Shown: piece by piece, positions 1 to 7,407 of the stretch
Layout of the letters: each line of letters begins with the position of its first letter
How positions within the stretch are numbered: the first letter of the stretch is position 1
Assembly (NCBI GenBank): GCA_036269895.1
Contig: DATBDN010000092.1
Span: forward strand, 1 to 18,260
DNA length: 18,260 bases
Direction of reading: 5' to 3'
Origin: DATBDN01 sp036269895
GTDB lineage: Bacteria > Actinomycetota > Thermoleophilia > Solirubrobacterales > Thermoleophilaceae
Translations under genes and position numbers: made by a program
The notes under the pieces: generated by a model
Seen by the model: the letters and a program-made list of their open reading frames with translations, nothing else
Databases searched by the model: none
What the model was told of the DNA's origin: nothing

Positions 1-838
1 CGACCGGTCGCGCCGGCACGGTGTACGCGGGCTTCCTGTTCGCGTACAGCTGGCTCAGCAGCGTGAAGACCTCGCCCGAGCTGATCGGCTCGGGATCGAC
101 CAGATGGAACGTCTCGCCGATCGCCTTGTCGTCCTTGGAGCCCGCCAGCAACCCGTTGACGACGAAGTCCACAGGCACGACATTGAACGGCGCCGCCGAC
201 CGCCCATACTTCGCGATCGGCCAGCCCCGCTGCATGCTCACGCCGATCGCGCGCAGCATGAAGTACGGACCGTCGAACTTCTGCGTCTGACCGCTGTCGG
301 AATCACCGACCACGATCGCCGGACGGTAGATCGCAGTCGGCACCTTGTCCATCGACTCGCGCACCCAGACCTCGGCCTGGAACTTGGTGGACTCGTAGTG
401 GTTCTTGAACCACTGGCCCATGATCAGCTCGTGCTCGTAGACAACGTTCTTGCGCGTGCCCGCCACGTAGGCCGTGGAGACGTAGTTGTGGCGCTGGAGC
501 TTCTCGCAGCGCCGGCAGAACTCGACGATGTTGCCGGTGCCCTCGACGTTCACCTTCTGGGCGATCTCGAGCGGGACGGCGAGGTTGTAGACGGCGGCCA
601 GGTGGAAGACGGCCGTCGTCTCCGCCGTCAGCCGCTCGTAATCGTCATCAGACAGACCAAGGCGCCGGTCGGTGATGTCGCCCGGGAGGACCTCGACCCG
701 GTCGCCGGCCGCCTCGCGAGCGGCCTGCTCCATGCGCGCTTCGACGAGGCAGGCCACCTGTGCGGAGGGGTCGTCGTCGAGCAGCGCCCGCACCAGGCGC
801 TTGCCGATAAAACCTGGAAATCCTGTAACGAAAAACAC
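1..838 (-). CDS. Extended SDR oxidoreductase, NAD_binding_4 / acyl reductase-like (3' end missing)
   Basis: The gene runs off the left edge, so about 279 N-terminal residues are visible and the C-terminus is missing. The nucleotide-binding motif TGFPGFIG is at residues 5-12, GDITD at 53-57, and a catalytic set of S121/T122 with YxxxK (Y148, K152, in YESTK). This is a Rossmann-fold extended short-chain dehydrogenase/reductase. The layout, with a long variable segment before YxxxK, resembles the NAD_binding_4 (male-sterility) group, which includes fatty acyl-CoA and thioester reductases; the substrate cannot be read from sequence. I took the GTG at 836-838. A TTG at 851-853 would add MTARR, giving a normal lead-in to the first beta strand, and is a fair alternative. 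Neither has a clear Shine-Dalgarno. The gene is divergent from sufB with a gap of about 68 bases, which must hold both promoters; I could not pick a convincing -35/-10 pair there. Confidence 0.85.
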   Translation of the reverse strand, partial: MFFVTGFPGFIGKRLVRALLDDDPSAQVACLVEARMEQAAREAAGDRVEVLPGDITDRRLGLSDDDYERLTAETTAVFHLAAVYNLAVPLEIAQKVNVEGTGNIVEFCRRCEKLQRHNYVSTAYVAGTRKNVVYEHELIMGQWFKNHYESTKFQAEVWVRESMDKVPTAIYRPAIVVGDSDSGQTQKFDGPYFMLRAIGVSMQRGWPIAKYGRSAAPFNVVPVDFVVNGLLAGSKDDKAIGETFHLVDPEPISSGEVFTLLSQLYANRKPAYTVPARPV

Positions 839-898
839 GCGGCGGGCAGTCAAGCAGACGGGTGTGCTCGCTAGACTCCTATCTCCGACTCCCGAACT

Positions 899-902
899 AG
901 GA
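899..902 (+). promoter_or_regulatory. Ribosome binding site of sufB
   Basis: AGGA lies four bases before the ATG at 907. It supports the chosen sufB start. Confidence 0.55.
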
Positions 903-906
903 ATCC

Positions 907-2304
907 ATGGCTGCCACTGACAAGACACGAATTCCGAACAGCACGATCAAGGAAGACGAGCAGGGTCAGCTCGTTGCCAAGCGCGGCATCTCGCGCGAGG
1001 TCGTCAAGGAGCTCTCCCGGATCAAGGGTGAGCCGGACTGGATGGCCGAGAAGCGACTCAAGTCGCTCGACATCTTCCTTCGCAAGCCAATCCCGACCTG
1101 GGGCGTCGACCTCTCCGGCCTCAACCTGGACGAGCTCGTCCTCTACTCGCCTCCGACGGCGGGCCGCTACAACAGCTGGGACGACGTCCCGAAGGAGATG
1201 AAGGACACCTACGAGTCCCTTGGCATCCCCCAGGCCGAGCGCGAGCACCTCGCAGGCGTCGTCGGCGTCTGGCGCCAGGAGCCGGTCTACGAAGGCCTCA
1301 AGGAGGAGTACGCGAAGCAGGGCATCCTCTTCTGCTCAATGGACACCGCGGTCACGGAGTACCCGGACCTCGTCCAGCAGTACTTCATGAACAAGTGCGT
1401 GCCGCCGCAGGACAACAAGTTCTCGGCGCTGCACGGCGCGATCTGGTCGGGCGGCTCGTTCGTCTACGTGCCGCCGGGCGTCAAGCTCGACCTGCCGCTG
1501 CAGGCGTACTTCCGGATGGAGGGCGCCAACGAGGGCACCTTCGAGCACACGCTGATCATTGCCGACGAGGGCTCGGACGTGAACTACATCGAGGGCTGCA
1601 CGGCGCAGACCTACAGCGTCAACTCGATGCACTCCGCGGTCGTCGAGATCTTCGTCAAGAAGGGCGCCAAGGCGCGCTACACGACCGTCCAGAACTGGTC
1701 GAAGGACGTCTACAACCTCAACACCAAGCGTGCCGTCGTCGAGGAGGAGGGCACCGTCGAGTGGGTCGGCGGCTCCATGGGCGCCAAGTACGTGATGCTC
1801 TACCCGGGCTCCTTCCTGCTCGGGCGGCGCGCGCGTGCCGACCACCTGAACGTCGGCGTCGCCTCCGGCGGCGTCTGGAAGGACACGGGCGCGAAGGTCA
1901 TGCACCTGGCCCCCGAGACGACGTCGAACATCCTCGCCAAGTCGATCTCCAAGGACGGCGGGATCATGGGCTACCGCGGGCTGGTCCGGATGGGCCACAA
2001 CTCGCAGGGCTCGAAGGCGCGCGTCCAGTGCGACGGGCTGATGATGGACCCGATCTCGCGCTCGGACACATGGCCTGACATCCAGATCCAGAACCCGCAC
2101 GTCACGGTCGCCCACGAGGCGGTCGTCGGCAAGATCTCCGACGAGCAGCTCTTCTACCTCCGCAGCCGCGGGCTGTCCGAGGAGGAGGCTGCCGCGATGA
2201 TCGTGAACGGCTTCATCGAGCCGGTCACGAAGGAACTGCCGATGGAGTACGCCGTCGAGCTGAACCGTCTGATCCAGCTCGAGATGACCGGGTCGATCGG
2301 ATAG
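907..2304 (+). CDS. sufB: Fe-S cluster assembly scaffold protein SufB
   Basis: SufB forms the SufBC2D scaffold on which Fe-S clusters are built in the cytosol from sulfur supplied by SufS. The 465-residue length is normal. The middle and C-terminal half carry the family signatures: EGCTAQ around C231 (matching the conserved Cys254 of E. coli SufB), the VAHEA segment (H403, E404), and the highly conserved stretch through QLFYLRSRGL and MIVNGF near the C-terminus. At the place of E. coli Cys405 this protein has S384 in DPISRSDT, the usual state in Gram-positive SufB as far as I recall. No sufC, sufD, sufS or sufU flanks it, which is unusual because sufB normally sits in a suf operon. The partners must be elsewhere. 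A DUF59 Fe-S assembly gene lies about 5 kb downstream on the other strand. Confidence 0.97.
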   Translation: MAATDKTRIPNSTIKEDEQGQLVAKRGISREVVKELSRIKGEPDWMAEKRLKSLDIFLRKPIPTWGVDLSGLNLDELVLYSPPTAGRYNSWDDVPKEMKDTYESLGIPQAEREHLAGVVGVWRQEPVYEGLKEEYAKQGILFCSMDTAVTEYPDLVQQYFMNKCVPPQDNKFSALHGAIWSGGSFVYVPPGVKLDLPLQAYFRMEGANEGTFEHTLIIADEGSDVNYIEGCTAQTYSVNSMHSAVVEIFVKKGAKARYTTVQNWSKDVYNLNTKRAVVEEEGTVEWVGGSMGAKYVMLYPGSFLLGRRARADHLNVGVASGGVWKDTGAKVMHLAPETTSNILAKSISKDGGIMGYRGLVRMGHNSQGSKARVQCDGLMMDPISRSDTWPDIQIQNPHVTVAHEAVVGKISDEQLFYLRSRGLSEEEAAAMIVNGFIEPVTKELPMEYAVELNRLIQLEMTGSIG

Positions 2305-2317
2305 GGCCTAGGCCCTA
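2302..2317. repeat. Perfect 16-base palindrome at the sufB stop codon
   Basis: TAGGGCCTAGGCCCTA equals its own reverse complement, and its first three bases are the sufB stop codon. As RNA it could form a 6-bp stem with a CTAG loop, but no T-run follows, so it is at best a weak terminator. A dimeric regulator site for the next gene is also possible. Confidence 0.6.
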
Positions 2318-2352
2318 CAGGCGAACCGACATCCATTGGGTAGAAACGGGGC

Positions 2353-3114
2353 ATGAGCTCCGTGTCTGAACCGCGCCAGCCTCCGGGTCCGACAGTGGGC
2401 TCAGGAGCGGTCATCGGCAGCTCCCGCGAGGACTTCGTCGTCGTCCAGGGCCTGCGCGACACACGGGCCACGTTCGCGATGTGGCATCGCGATCGCTGGC
2501 GCGTGCTCGTGCCATGGTTGGCGGGAGCGCTCGCGATCGCAGTGCTGCTGCTCGCCGCGGTCTGGATCGTCTCGAGGCTCGTGACGCCCGACCCCTCACC
2601 CATCAGCCTCGCCGGCGTGACGCACGGCGCGACGCTGGACGACGCGTGGCCGATCCTCTACCGCAACTCGCTTGTGCTGGCGCTGCACGCGATGGCGTGC
2701 GTGGCCGGGTTCATAGCCGGAAGCTCATTGCCGATGGTGGCCGAGTCGAAGACGGGCGTCTGGCGCAAGGTCCACGACACCGCCGGCCCCGCCGCGATCG
2801 CGTTCGTCGCCGCCGCGACCACCTTCTCGCTGTCCACGCAGGCGTACGCGCTCGGCGCGCGCACGTCCGATCTCTCGTACCACCTCGGACTCACGCCGCT
2901 GCAGCTGCTCGTCACGCTCACGCCGCACGCGATCCCCGAGCTCGTGGCGCTCTTCCTGCCGCTCTCGGCGTGGCTCATCGCAAGTCGGCGCGACAACTGG
3001 CACCACCTGATGGCCGCCACCTTCGTGACGGTCGCAATCGCGGTGCCGATGCTGCTCGCATCATGCTTCATCGAGCTGTTCGTCTCGCCGAAGCTCCTGC
3101 TGGCAATCCTGTAG
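2353..3114 (+). CDS. SpoIIM-like (stage II sporulation protein M family) membrane protein
   Basis: This 253-residue integral membrane protein has a cytosolic N-terminus of about 50 residues and roughly five hydrophobic segments, near 51-74, 107-125, 146-167, 183-210 and 218-245. Three features match my memory of the SpoIIM/DUF95 family: the pairing of ILYRNSLVLAL before the second segment, the PHAIPEL motif at 191-197 inside the fourth, and the ending CFIELFVSP. In endospore formers SpoIIM works with SpoIID/SpoIIP in septal peptidoglycan remodelling. Non-sporulating actinobacteria carry homologues of unknown role, so no sporulation function should be assumed. The start is the only good ATG. 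A GGGG sits just one base upstream, and TAGAAA at 2341-2346 would suit a leaderless transcript, which is speculative. The next gene begins 10 bases after its stop, suggesting co-transcription. Confidence 0.65.
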   Translation: MSSVSEPRQPPGPTVGSGAVIGSSREDFVVVQGLRDTRATFAMWHRDRWRVLVPWLAGALAIAVLLLAAVWIVSRLVTPDPSPISLAGVTHGATLDDAWPILYRNSLVLALHAMACVAGFIAGSSLPMVAESKTGVWRKVHDTAGPAAIAFVAAATTFSLSTQAYALGARTSDLSYHLGLTPLQLLVTLTPHAIPELVALFLPLSAWLIASRRDNWHHLMAATFVTVAIAVPMLLASCFIELFVSPKLLLAIL

Positions 3115-3124
3115 TTGGCCCCGC

Positions 3125-3922
3125 GTGCGCCTGCCGCCCGACAACGAGGCGTTCGCGCCTGAGTTTCCTCAGGGCCTCCAGTGGGTCGGCGTCGCGTTCT
3201 TGCGCATGGCGCAGCAGATGGGTCGGCCGATCCTGGTGGAGTTCTTCGACAGCGGGCGCATCAACTCGTACCGGACGCTGCCGTACCTGCGCGCGTGGCA
3301 CGAGCGTTACGCCGGGCCTGGGCTGCTGCGCATGATCGGAGTGCACTCACCGGCGTACTCGTTCGGGCGCGATCCCGAGGTTGCGTCCGCGTCGATCCAG
3401 CGGATGGACATCCCGTATCCCGTCGTCCTCGATCCGGACTTCGCCGTCTGGCGCGAGTACGGCAACCGTGGCTGGCCGGCGCGCTACGTATTCGACCGTC
3501 GCGGCGTGCTGCGCTTCGTGCACTGGGGCGAAGGCGAGTACGACGAGTCCGAGCAGGTGATCCAGGAGCTCATCGCCGAGACCGACCCCGAGGGCGAGCT
3601 CGAGTTGCCGCCGCTGATGGAGCCGCTGCGCACGGAGGACGCTCCCGGCGCACAGATGGATCCGCAGACCGCGGACGTGACGCTGCCCGGCGACGTCGAG
3701 CGCGTGCAGCTCACCGGTGCCTGGGCCGAGGGCGCCGACTATCTCGAAGCGCGAGAAGCCGGCGCGTCGGCCCAGGTCCGTTTCCGCGCCGGCGAGGCGT
3801 ACGCGGTGTTGTCGGGCACGGTCGAGCCCGGATTGCATGCCAGCGACGGAACCGTCGTGGCCGAGGCGCCAGGCCTGCGGCTGCACGGGTTCCAGTTCAC
3901 GCCGCTGCCGCCGAGCACGTAG
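3125..3922 (+). CDS. DipZ/TlpA-type thioredoxin-fold protein lacking redox cysteines
   Basis: Residues 20-150 read as the thioredoxin-like domain of the DipZ family: PILVEFF strand, the conserved RTLPYLRAW helix (50-58), IGVHSP, YPVVLDPDFAVWREY, cis-proline region GWPARY (116-121) and GEGEYDESEQVIQ. Residues 183-262 form a beta-rich region like the C-terminal thioredoxin-associated module of DipZ. In DipZ the active site before RTLPY is C-I-N-C; here it is R45-I-N-S48, and the whole 265-residue protein contains no cysteine. It therefore cannot do thiol-disulfide exchange, and a binding or structural role is likelier. There is no signal peptide and no membrane segment. It starts with GTG 10 bases after the SpoIIM-like gene, and I infer an operon with it. 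The GTG start is chosen from spacing and the in-frame N-terminus; no strong ribosome binding site is visible. Confidence 0.8.
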   Translation: MRLPPDNEAFAPEFPQGLQWVGVAFLRMAQQMGRPILVEFFDSGRINSYRTLPYLRAWHERYAGPGLLRMIGVHSPAYSFGRDPEVASASIQRMDIPYPVVLDPDFAVWREYGNRGWPARYVFDRRGVLRFVHWGEGEYDESEQVIQELIAETDPEGELELPPLMEPLRTEDAPGAQMDPQTADVTLPGDVERVQLTGAWAEGADYLEAREAGASAQVRFRAGEAYAVLSGTVEPGLHASDGTVVAEAPGLRLHGFQFTPLPPST

Positions 3923-3945
3923 GCCCGGCGGCAGCTGCAGATTTC

Positions 3946-4590
3946 CTAGCGGCGCTTCTTAGCGCTCTTGCGGCCGCCCTTGGAGCCGGCAGCGGAACGC
4001 TTGGCCGACGATCTGGCGGTCTTGGCGCCGCTCTTGGCGCCGCTCCTGGCGCCCTTCGAAGCCGCCTTCGTTGTGCGCTTGGCGCCCGACGCAGCCCGCT
4101 TCGCCGTCTTCTTCGCCGACGAGCCCGTCTTCTTCGCGGTCTTCTTCGCGGAGGCGCCGGTCTTGCGCGCGGTCTTCTTCGCGGAAGAGCCGGACTTGCG
4201 TGCGGTCTTCTTCGCGGAGGCGCCGGACTTGCGCGCGGTCTTCTTCGCGGAGGCGCCGGACTTGCGTGCGGTCTTCTTCGCCGAGCTCTTCCGACCGCCC
4301 GACTTCTTGGCCGAGCTCTTCTTCGCCGACGACTTCTTGGCGGAGCCCTTCTTGGCCGAGCTCTTCTTCGCGGAGCTCTTCTTCGCCGACGACTTGCGGC
4401 CGGAGCTCTTCTTCGCGGAGCTCTTGCGCCCGGACGACTTGCGCCCGCTGCCGGTCACGCGCTCAGCCGCATCCTCGACTGCAGAGACAGCAGCACCGGC
4501 TGCAGCCTCGGCGGCGTCGGCCGCGCGCTTCGCCGCGGTCGCCGCGGTCGCCGCCGCGCGAGACGCGGTGGACTGGTTACGAGAAGCCAT
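3946..4590 (-). CDS. Histone H1-like Lys/Ala/Ser-rich DNA-binding protein
   Basis: The first 47 residues of this 214-residue protein are Ala-rich and probably form an amphipathic helix. From residue 49 it is almost entirely Lys, Arg, Ser, Ala, Gly and Thr. Residues 49-106 are pentapeptide repeats of SSAKK/SSGRK type. Residues 103-168 are six 11-residue units of SAKKTARKSGA type. The tail is a looser basic stretch ending GGRKSAKKRR. This composition matches the C-terminal tails of eukaryotic H1 and of actinobacterial HupB-type proteins, which bind and compact DNA with little sequence specificity. No HU/IHF fold is present. An upstream GGGGAGG ribosome site supports the ATG. Its 3' end faces the DipZ-like gene with 23 bases between. 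The many Ser/Thr next to Lys could be phosphorylated, which is inference. The repeats make its length prone to variation. Confidence 0.8.
   Translation of the reverse strand: MASRNQSTASRAAATAATAAKRAADAAEAAAGAAVSAVEDAAERVTGSGRKSSGRKSSAKKSSGRKSSAKKSSAKKSSAKKGSAKKSSAKKSSAKKSGGRKSSAKKTARKSGASAKKTARKSGASAKKTARKSGSSAKKTARKTGASAKKTAKKTGSSAKKTAKRAASGAKRTTKAASKGARSGAKSGAKTARSSAKRSAAGSKGGRKSAKKRR
4087..4446. repeat. Coding tandem repeats: 15-bp units, then 33-bp units
   Basis: The repeat lies inside the H1-like gene. Bases 4273-4446 hold 15-bp units (five codons), and 4087-4284 hold about six 33-bp units (eleven codons). Neighbouring 33-bp units around 4202-4270 are nearly identical in DNA as well as in protein, suggesting recent slippage or unequal recombination. 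Confidence 0.85.
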
Positions 4591-4602
4591 CGAGATCTTT
4601 TT

Positions 4603-4609
4603 CCTCCCC
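4603..4609 (-). promoter_or_regulatory. Strong ribosome binding site of the H1-like gene
   Basis: Read on the minus strand, GGGGAGG stands 12 bases before the ATG. It is one of the strongest Shine-Dalgarno matches in the window and suits an abundant chromosome-associated protein. The rest of the 105-base gap to ispH (4591-4695) shows no convincing promoter. A short inverted repeat, CGACG-AA-CGTCG, lies at 4681-4692 just past the ispH stop. Confidence 0.6.
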
Positions 4610-4695
4610 AGGATGGAGTTCGGGACGCGGGCAACCTATCGCTTATGCAAGACGTATGCGTGGAATTGCGCGTCGAGTTGCGACGAACGTCGTCG

Positions 4696-5652
4696 TCAAG
4701 AACGCGCAGCGAGCTCGCGCCGAATCTCTTTCGGCAGCATGAAGCGCACGTCCTCGTGGATGACGTCGAACTCCTGAACGTCATCCGTGCCACGCTCGCG
4801 GAACCAATTGACAAGTCTCTTTACTAGCTCCTCAGGGGCGCTCGCACCCGAGGTGATGCCCACCACGCGCTTCCCGTCGAGCCACTCCTCGCGAACCTGC
4901 GACTCGTTGTCGATCAGGTGCGACTCGGCTCCATGGTCGCGTGCCACCTCGACCAGGCGGTTCGAATTCGACGAGTTGGCCGAGCCGATCACCAGCACCA
5001 GATCGCAGTGCGCCGCCATCTGGCGCACCGCCATCTGGCGGTTCGTGGTCGCGTAGCAGATGTCGTCGGTGCGCGGCCCGACGATGTTCGGGAAGCGCTC
5101 GCGCAGCTTGTGGATGATCGCGGTGGTCTCGTCGACCGACAGCGTGGTCTGCGAGATGTAGGCGATCTTGTTCGGGTCGTCGACCTCGAGGCGGTCGACG
5201 TCCTCCTCGGTCTCGATCAGCACGATGTGATCGGGCGCCTCGCCCATGGTGCCCTCGACCTCTTCGTGGCCGGCGTGGCCGATCAGGACGATCGTGTAGC
5301 CCTGCCCGGCGAACTTCTTCGCCTCGACGTGGACCTTGGTCACGAGCGGGCAGGTGGCGTCGATGGTCTTGAGGTCGCGCGCCGCGGCGCCGGCATGCAC
5401 GCTCGGGGCGACGCCATGGGCGGAGAAGACGACCGTCTCCCCCTCCGGCACCTGGCTCTCCTCCTCCACGAAGATCGCTCCACGCTCACGCAGCTGCTCG
5501 ACCACGTGCTTGTTGTGGACGATCTCCTTGCGTACGTAGACCGGCGGCCCGTAGAGCTCGAGGGCGCGCTCGACCGTCTGAACAGCACGGTCGACGCCCG
5601 CGCAGTAGCCGCGCGGCGCAGCAAGCAGCAGCTTTTCCGGCGCCTTCGCCAT
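4696..5652 (-). CDS. ispH: 4-hydroxy-3-methylbut-2-enyl diphosphate reductase
   Basis: IspH (LytB) catalyses the last step of the MEP pathway, reductively converting HMBPP to IPP and DMAPP with a 4Fe-4S cluster in the cytosol. The 318-residue length is typical. The three cluster cysteines are present: C17 in GYCAGV, C101 in DATCPL and C199 in DDICYATTNRQ. Active-site residues are also clear: H46 in EIVHN, H79 in SAHG, GHAGHEE at 125-131 with E130/E131, the QTT at 168-170, the SANSSNSNRL loop at 224-233 and SGASAPE at 268-274. The start ATG gives MAKAPEKLLLAAPRGYC, a normal lead-in. It is divergent from the WS/DGAT gene with only 37 bases between the two ATGs, so their promoters must overlap or lie inside coding sequence. 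The isoprenoids made feed quinones, carotenoids and cell-wall carrier lipids. Confidence 0.97.
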   Translation of the reverse strand: MAKAPEKLLLAAPRGYCAGVDRAVQTVERALELYGPPVYVRKEIVHNKHVVEQLRERGAIFVEEESQVPEGETVVFSAHGVAPSVHAGAAARDLKTIDATCPLVTKVHVEAKKFAGQGYTIVLIGHAGHEEVEGTMGEAPDHIVLIETEEDVDRLEVDDPNKIAYISQTTLSVDETTAIIHKLRERFPNIVGPRTDDICYATTNRQMAVRQMAAHCDLVLVIGSANSSNSNRLVEVARDHGAESHLIDNESQVREEWLDGKRVVGITSGASAPEELVKRLVNWFRERGTDDVQEFDVIHEDVRFMLPKEIRRELAARS

Positions 5653-5689
5653 TGCTTCAAGAGGATAGAGACGCGAAGATTGCCGACCG

Positions 5690-7111
5690 ATGGCGGCTCA
5701 GGAGCACATGGATCGGCTGTCGGCGACGGACGCCTCGTTCCTCGCCGGCGAGAAGGAGTCCTCCCATATGCACGTGGGGGCCGTGATGATCTTCGAGGGG
5801 CCGCCGCCGTCGCGCGAGGACACGCTGGCGCACATCGAGTCGCGCCTGCACCTGGTGCCGCGCTACCGGCAGAAGCTGGCGGTGCCCCGCTTCGAGATGG
5901 GGCGGCCGCTCTGGGTGGACGATCCCTCGTTCAACCTCGAGTACCACGTGCGCCATACCGCGCTGCCGTCGCCGGGCGACCTGGACCAGCTGCGGCTGCT
6001 GACGGCGCGCATCTTCAGCCAGCGCCTCGACCGCTCGAAGCCGCTCTGGGAATGCTGGTTCGTGCAGGGGCTCGAGAGCGACCGCTTCGCGATCATCAGC
6101 AAGACCCACCACGCGCTGGTGGACGGGATCTCGGGAGTGGACCTGGCGACGGTCCTGTTCGACGTCAGCCCGGTGCCGCCGGAGCGCGCGGACGTCCCCG
6201 AGTGGACGCCGAACCCGGAGCCGTCGCAGGCGCAGCTGATCGCGGAGGGGGTCAAGGGCTTGCTTCGCCGGCCGGTCGACCTGGGACGCGGTACGGTCAG
6301 CGCCGCCGTGCATCCGGAGAAGACGGCCAAGCGCGCGAGGAACGCCGCGGAGGGGTTCGGCGAAGTCGCGTGGGCCGGATTGAACCCGGCGCCGGAGACG
6401 CCGCTGAACGTGCCGATCGGGTCGCACCGGCGCATCGTCTGGGTGCAGACGGACCTGGACCATTTCAAGGCGATCAAGAACTCGCTCGGCGGCACGGTGA
6501 ACGACGTGATCCTGGCGGTGGTGACGGGTGCGATCGGGCGCTGGCTGCGCACGCGCGGCGTCCGCACGGAGGGCCTCGAGCTGCGAGCCCAGGTTCCGGT
6601 GTCGATCCGGTCCGACGACGAGCACGACCGACTGGGCAATCGCATCACGGTGATGCGCGCGCCGCTGCCGGTGTACGCACGCGATCCGGTCGAGCGGCTG
6701 CGGATCGTGCGCGAAGCGATGGATGGGCTCAAGGAGTCGAAGCAGGCCCTCGCGGCGAAGATGATCACGGAGCTCGAGGACTTCGCGCCGCCGACGATCC
6801 TGTCGATGGCCGCACGCACGCACTGGTCGACGCGCCTCTTCAACATGATCGTGACGAACGTGCCGGGACCGCAGTTCCCGATCTACATGTTGGGCCGCGA
6901 GCTGCTCGAACTCGCGCCGGTCGCGTTCCTGCCGGACAACTACGCGCTCACGATTGCCGCCATGAGCTACAACGGCAAGCTCGACTTCAGCCTGCTCGGG
7001 GACTACGACGCGATGCCGGACATCGACCTGGTCGCTGCATACGTCGAGGAGTCGCTCGACGAGCTGCTGGAAGCAGCGGGTCGGCGGCCGGCTGTCCTAC
7101 AGCCTCAGTAG
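5690..7111 (+). CDS. WS/DGAT wax ester synthase / diacylglycerol acyltransferase
   Basis: Members of this family transfer an acyl group from acyl-CoA to a fatty alcohol or diacylglycerol, making neutral storage lipid at the inner membrane surface. The 473-residue length is typical. The acyltransferase motif HHxxxDG is intact as H140-H141-A-L-V-D145-G146, preceded by PLWECWFVQGL. The second family motif NDVILAVVTGA lies near 274-284. The C-terminal domain shows SNVPGP-like TNVPGPQFPIY and the YNGKLDF segment. The N-terminus MDRLSATDASFL is classic for the family. The ATG at 5708 has AGGAG three bases upstream and may be the true start, which would shorten the protein by six residues. Actinobacteria often carry several paralogues, so the acceptor preference cannot be called. 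Its 3' end overlaps the convergent DUF59 gene by 7 bases. Confidence 0.95.
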   Translation: MAAQEHMDRLSATDASFLAGEKESSHMHVGAVMIFEGPPPSREDTLAHIESRLHLVPRYRQKLAVPRFEMGRPLWVDDPSFNLEYHVRHTALPSPGDLDQLRLLTARIFSQRLDRSKPLWECWFVQGLESDRFAIISKTHHALVDGISGVDLATVLFDVSPVPPERADVPEWTPNPEPSQAQLIAEGVKGLLRRPVDLGRGTVSAAVHPEKTAKRARNAAEGFGEVAWAGLNPAPETPLNVPIGSHRRIVWVQTDLDHFKAIKNSLGGTVNDVILAVVTGAIGRWLRTRGVRTEGLELRAQVPVSIRSDDEHDRLGNRITVMRAPLPVYARDPVERLRIVREAMDGLKESKQALAAKMITELEDFAPPTILSMAARTHWSTRLFNMIVTNVPGPQFPIYMLGRELLELAPVAFLPDNYALTIAAMSYNGKLDFSLLGDYDAMPDIDLVAAYVEESLDELLEAAGRRPAVLQPQ

Positions 7112-7407
7112 CCAAGGGCGAACTTGGCGTCCTCGCTCATCAGCTCGGGCGTCCACGGCGGCGTGAAGACCATCTTCGGATGGACCTTCTCAACGTCTTG
7201 GAGCTCGCCGACGTACTCACGGATCTGATCGGAGACCTGCGGGCCGATCGGGCAGCCCGGTGAGGTGAGCGTGAACGTGACGTACACCTCGGAGTCCTCG
7301 ATCTCGATCTCGTAGATCAGGCCGAGCTCGACGAAGTCGAGGCCGAGCTCGGGGTCGATCACGTTCGTGAGTGCGTCTTCGACGTCGTCAATGGATGCCA
7401 CAACCAT
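7105..7407 (-). CDS. DUF59 / MIP18-family Fe-S cluster assembly factor (SufT/PaaD-like)
   Basis: This small 100-residue protein of the DUF59 family acts in maturation or transfer of Fe-S clusters. It has the characteristic DPELGLDFVELGLIY (18-32), the conserved cysteine C52 in TSPGCPIGPQ, and the C-terminal FTPPWTPELMSEDAK. In many bacteria such a gene, often called sufT, closes the suf operon. Here it stands alone, about 5 kb from sufB and on the other strand. I chose the ATG at 7405-7407, which gives MVVASIDDVEDAL and places the first helix as in relatives; a TTG at 7443 would add an unlikely 12-residue extension. The final bases overlap the end of the WS/DGAT gene. Fe-S maturation for IspH, SufB partners or the Add nuclease subunits is a plausible cellular context, but no specific client is shown. 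Confidence 0.92.
   Translation of the reverse strand: MVVASIDDVEDALTNVIDPELGLDFVELGLIYEIEIEDSEVYVTFTLTSPGCPIGPQVSDQIREYVGELQDVEKVHPKMVFTPPWTPELMSEDAKFALGY

Noticed and set aside
4087..4446. Periodic repeats considered as a CRISPR array
   Set aside because: Units are contiguous, in frame and without unique spacers; they encode Lys-rich peptide repeats.
3181..4827. A 548-codon + strand frame with Leu/Arg repeats over 3.9-4.5 kb
   Set aside because: The repeats are the complement of the H1-like gene, which has a start, a strong ribosome site and sensible composition. The remainder is out of frame with the DipZ-like gene.
4918..7263. A 781-codon open frame on the + strand across ispH and the WS/DGAT gene
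   Set aside because: It runs antisense to ispH and out of frame through the acyltransferase gene. The translation is Arg/Ala/Gly-rich with no domain, a typical high-GC shadow.
907..7407. A mobile or defence island around the dispersed Fe-S genes
   Set aside because: No integrase, transposase, tRNA attachment site or base-composition break is visible, and the genes are housekeeping in type.
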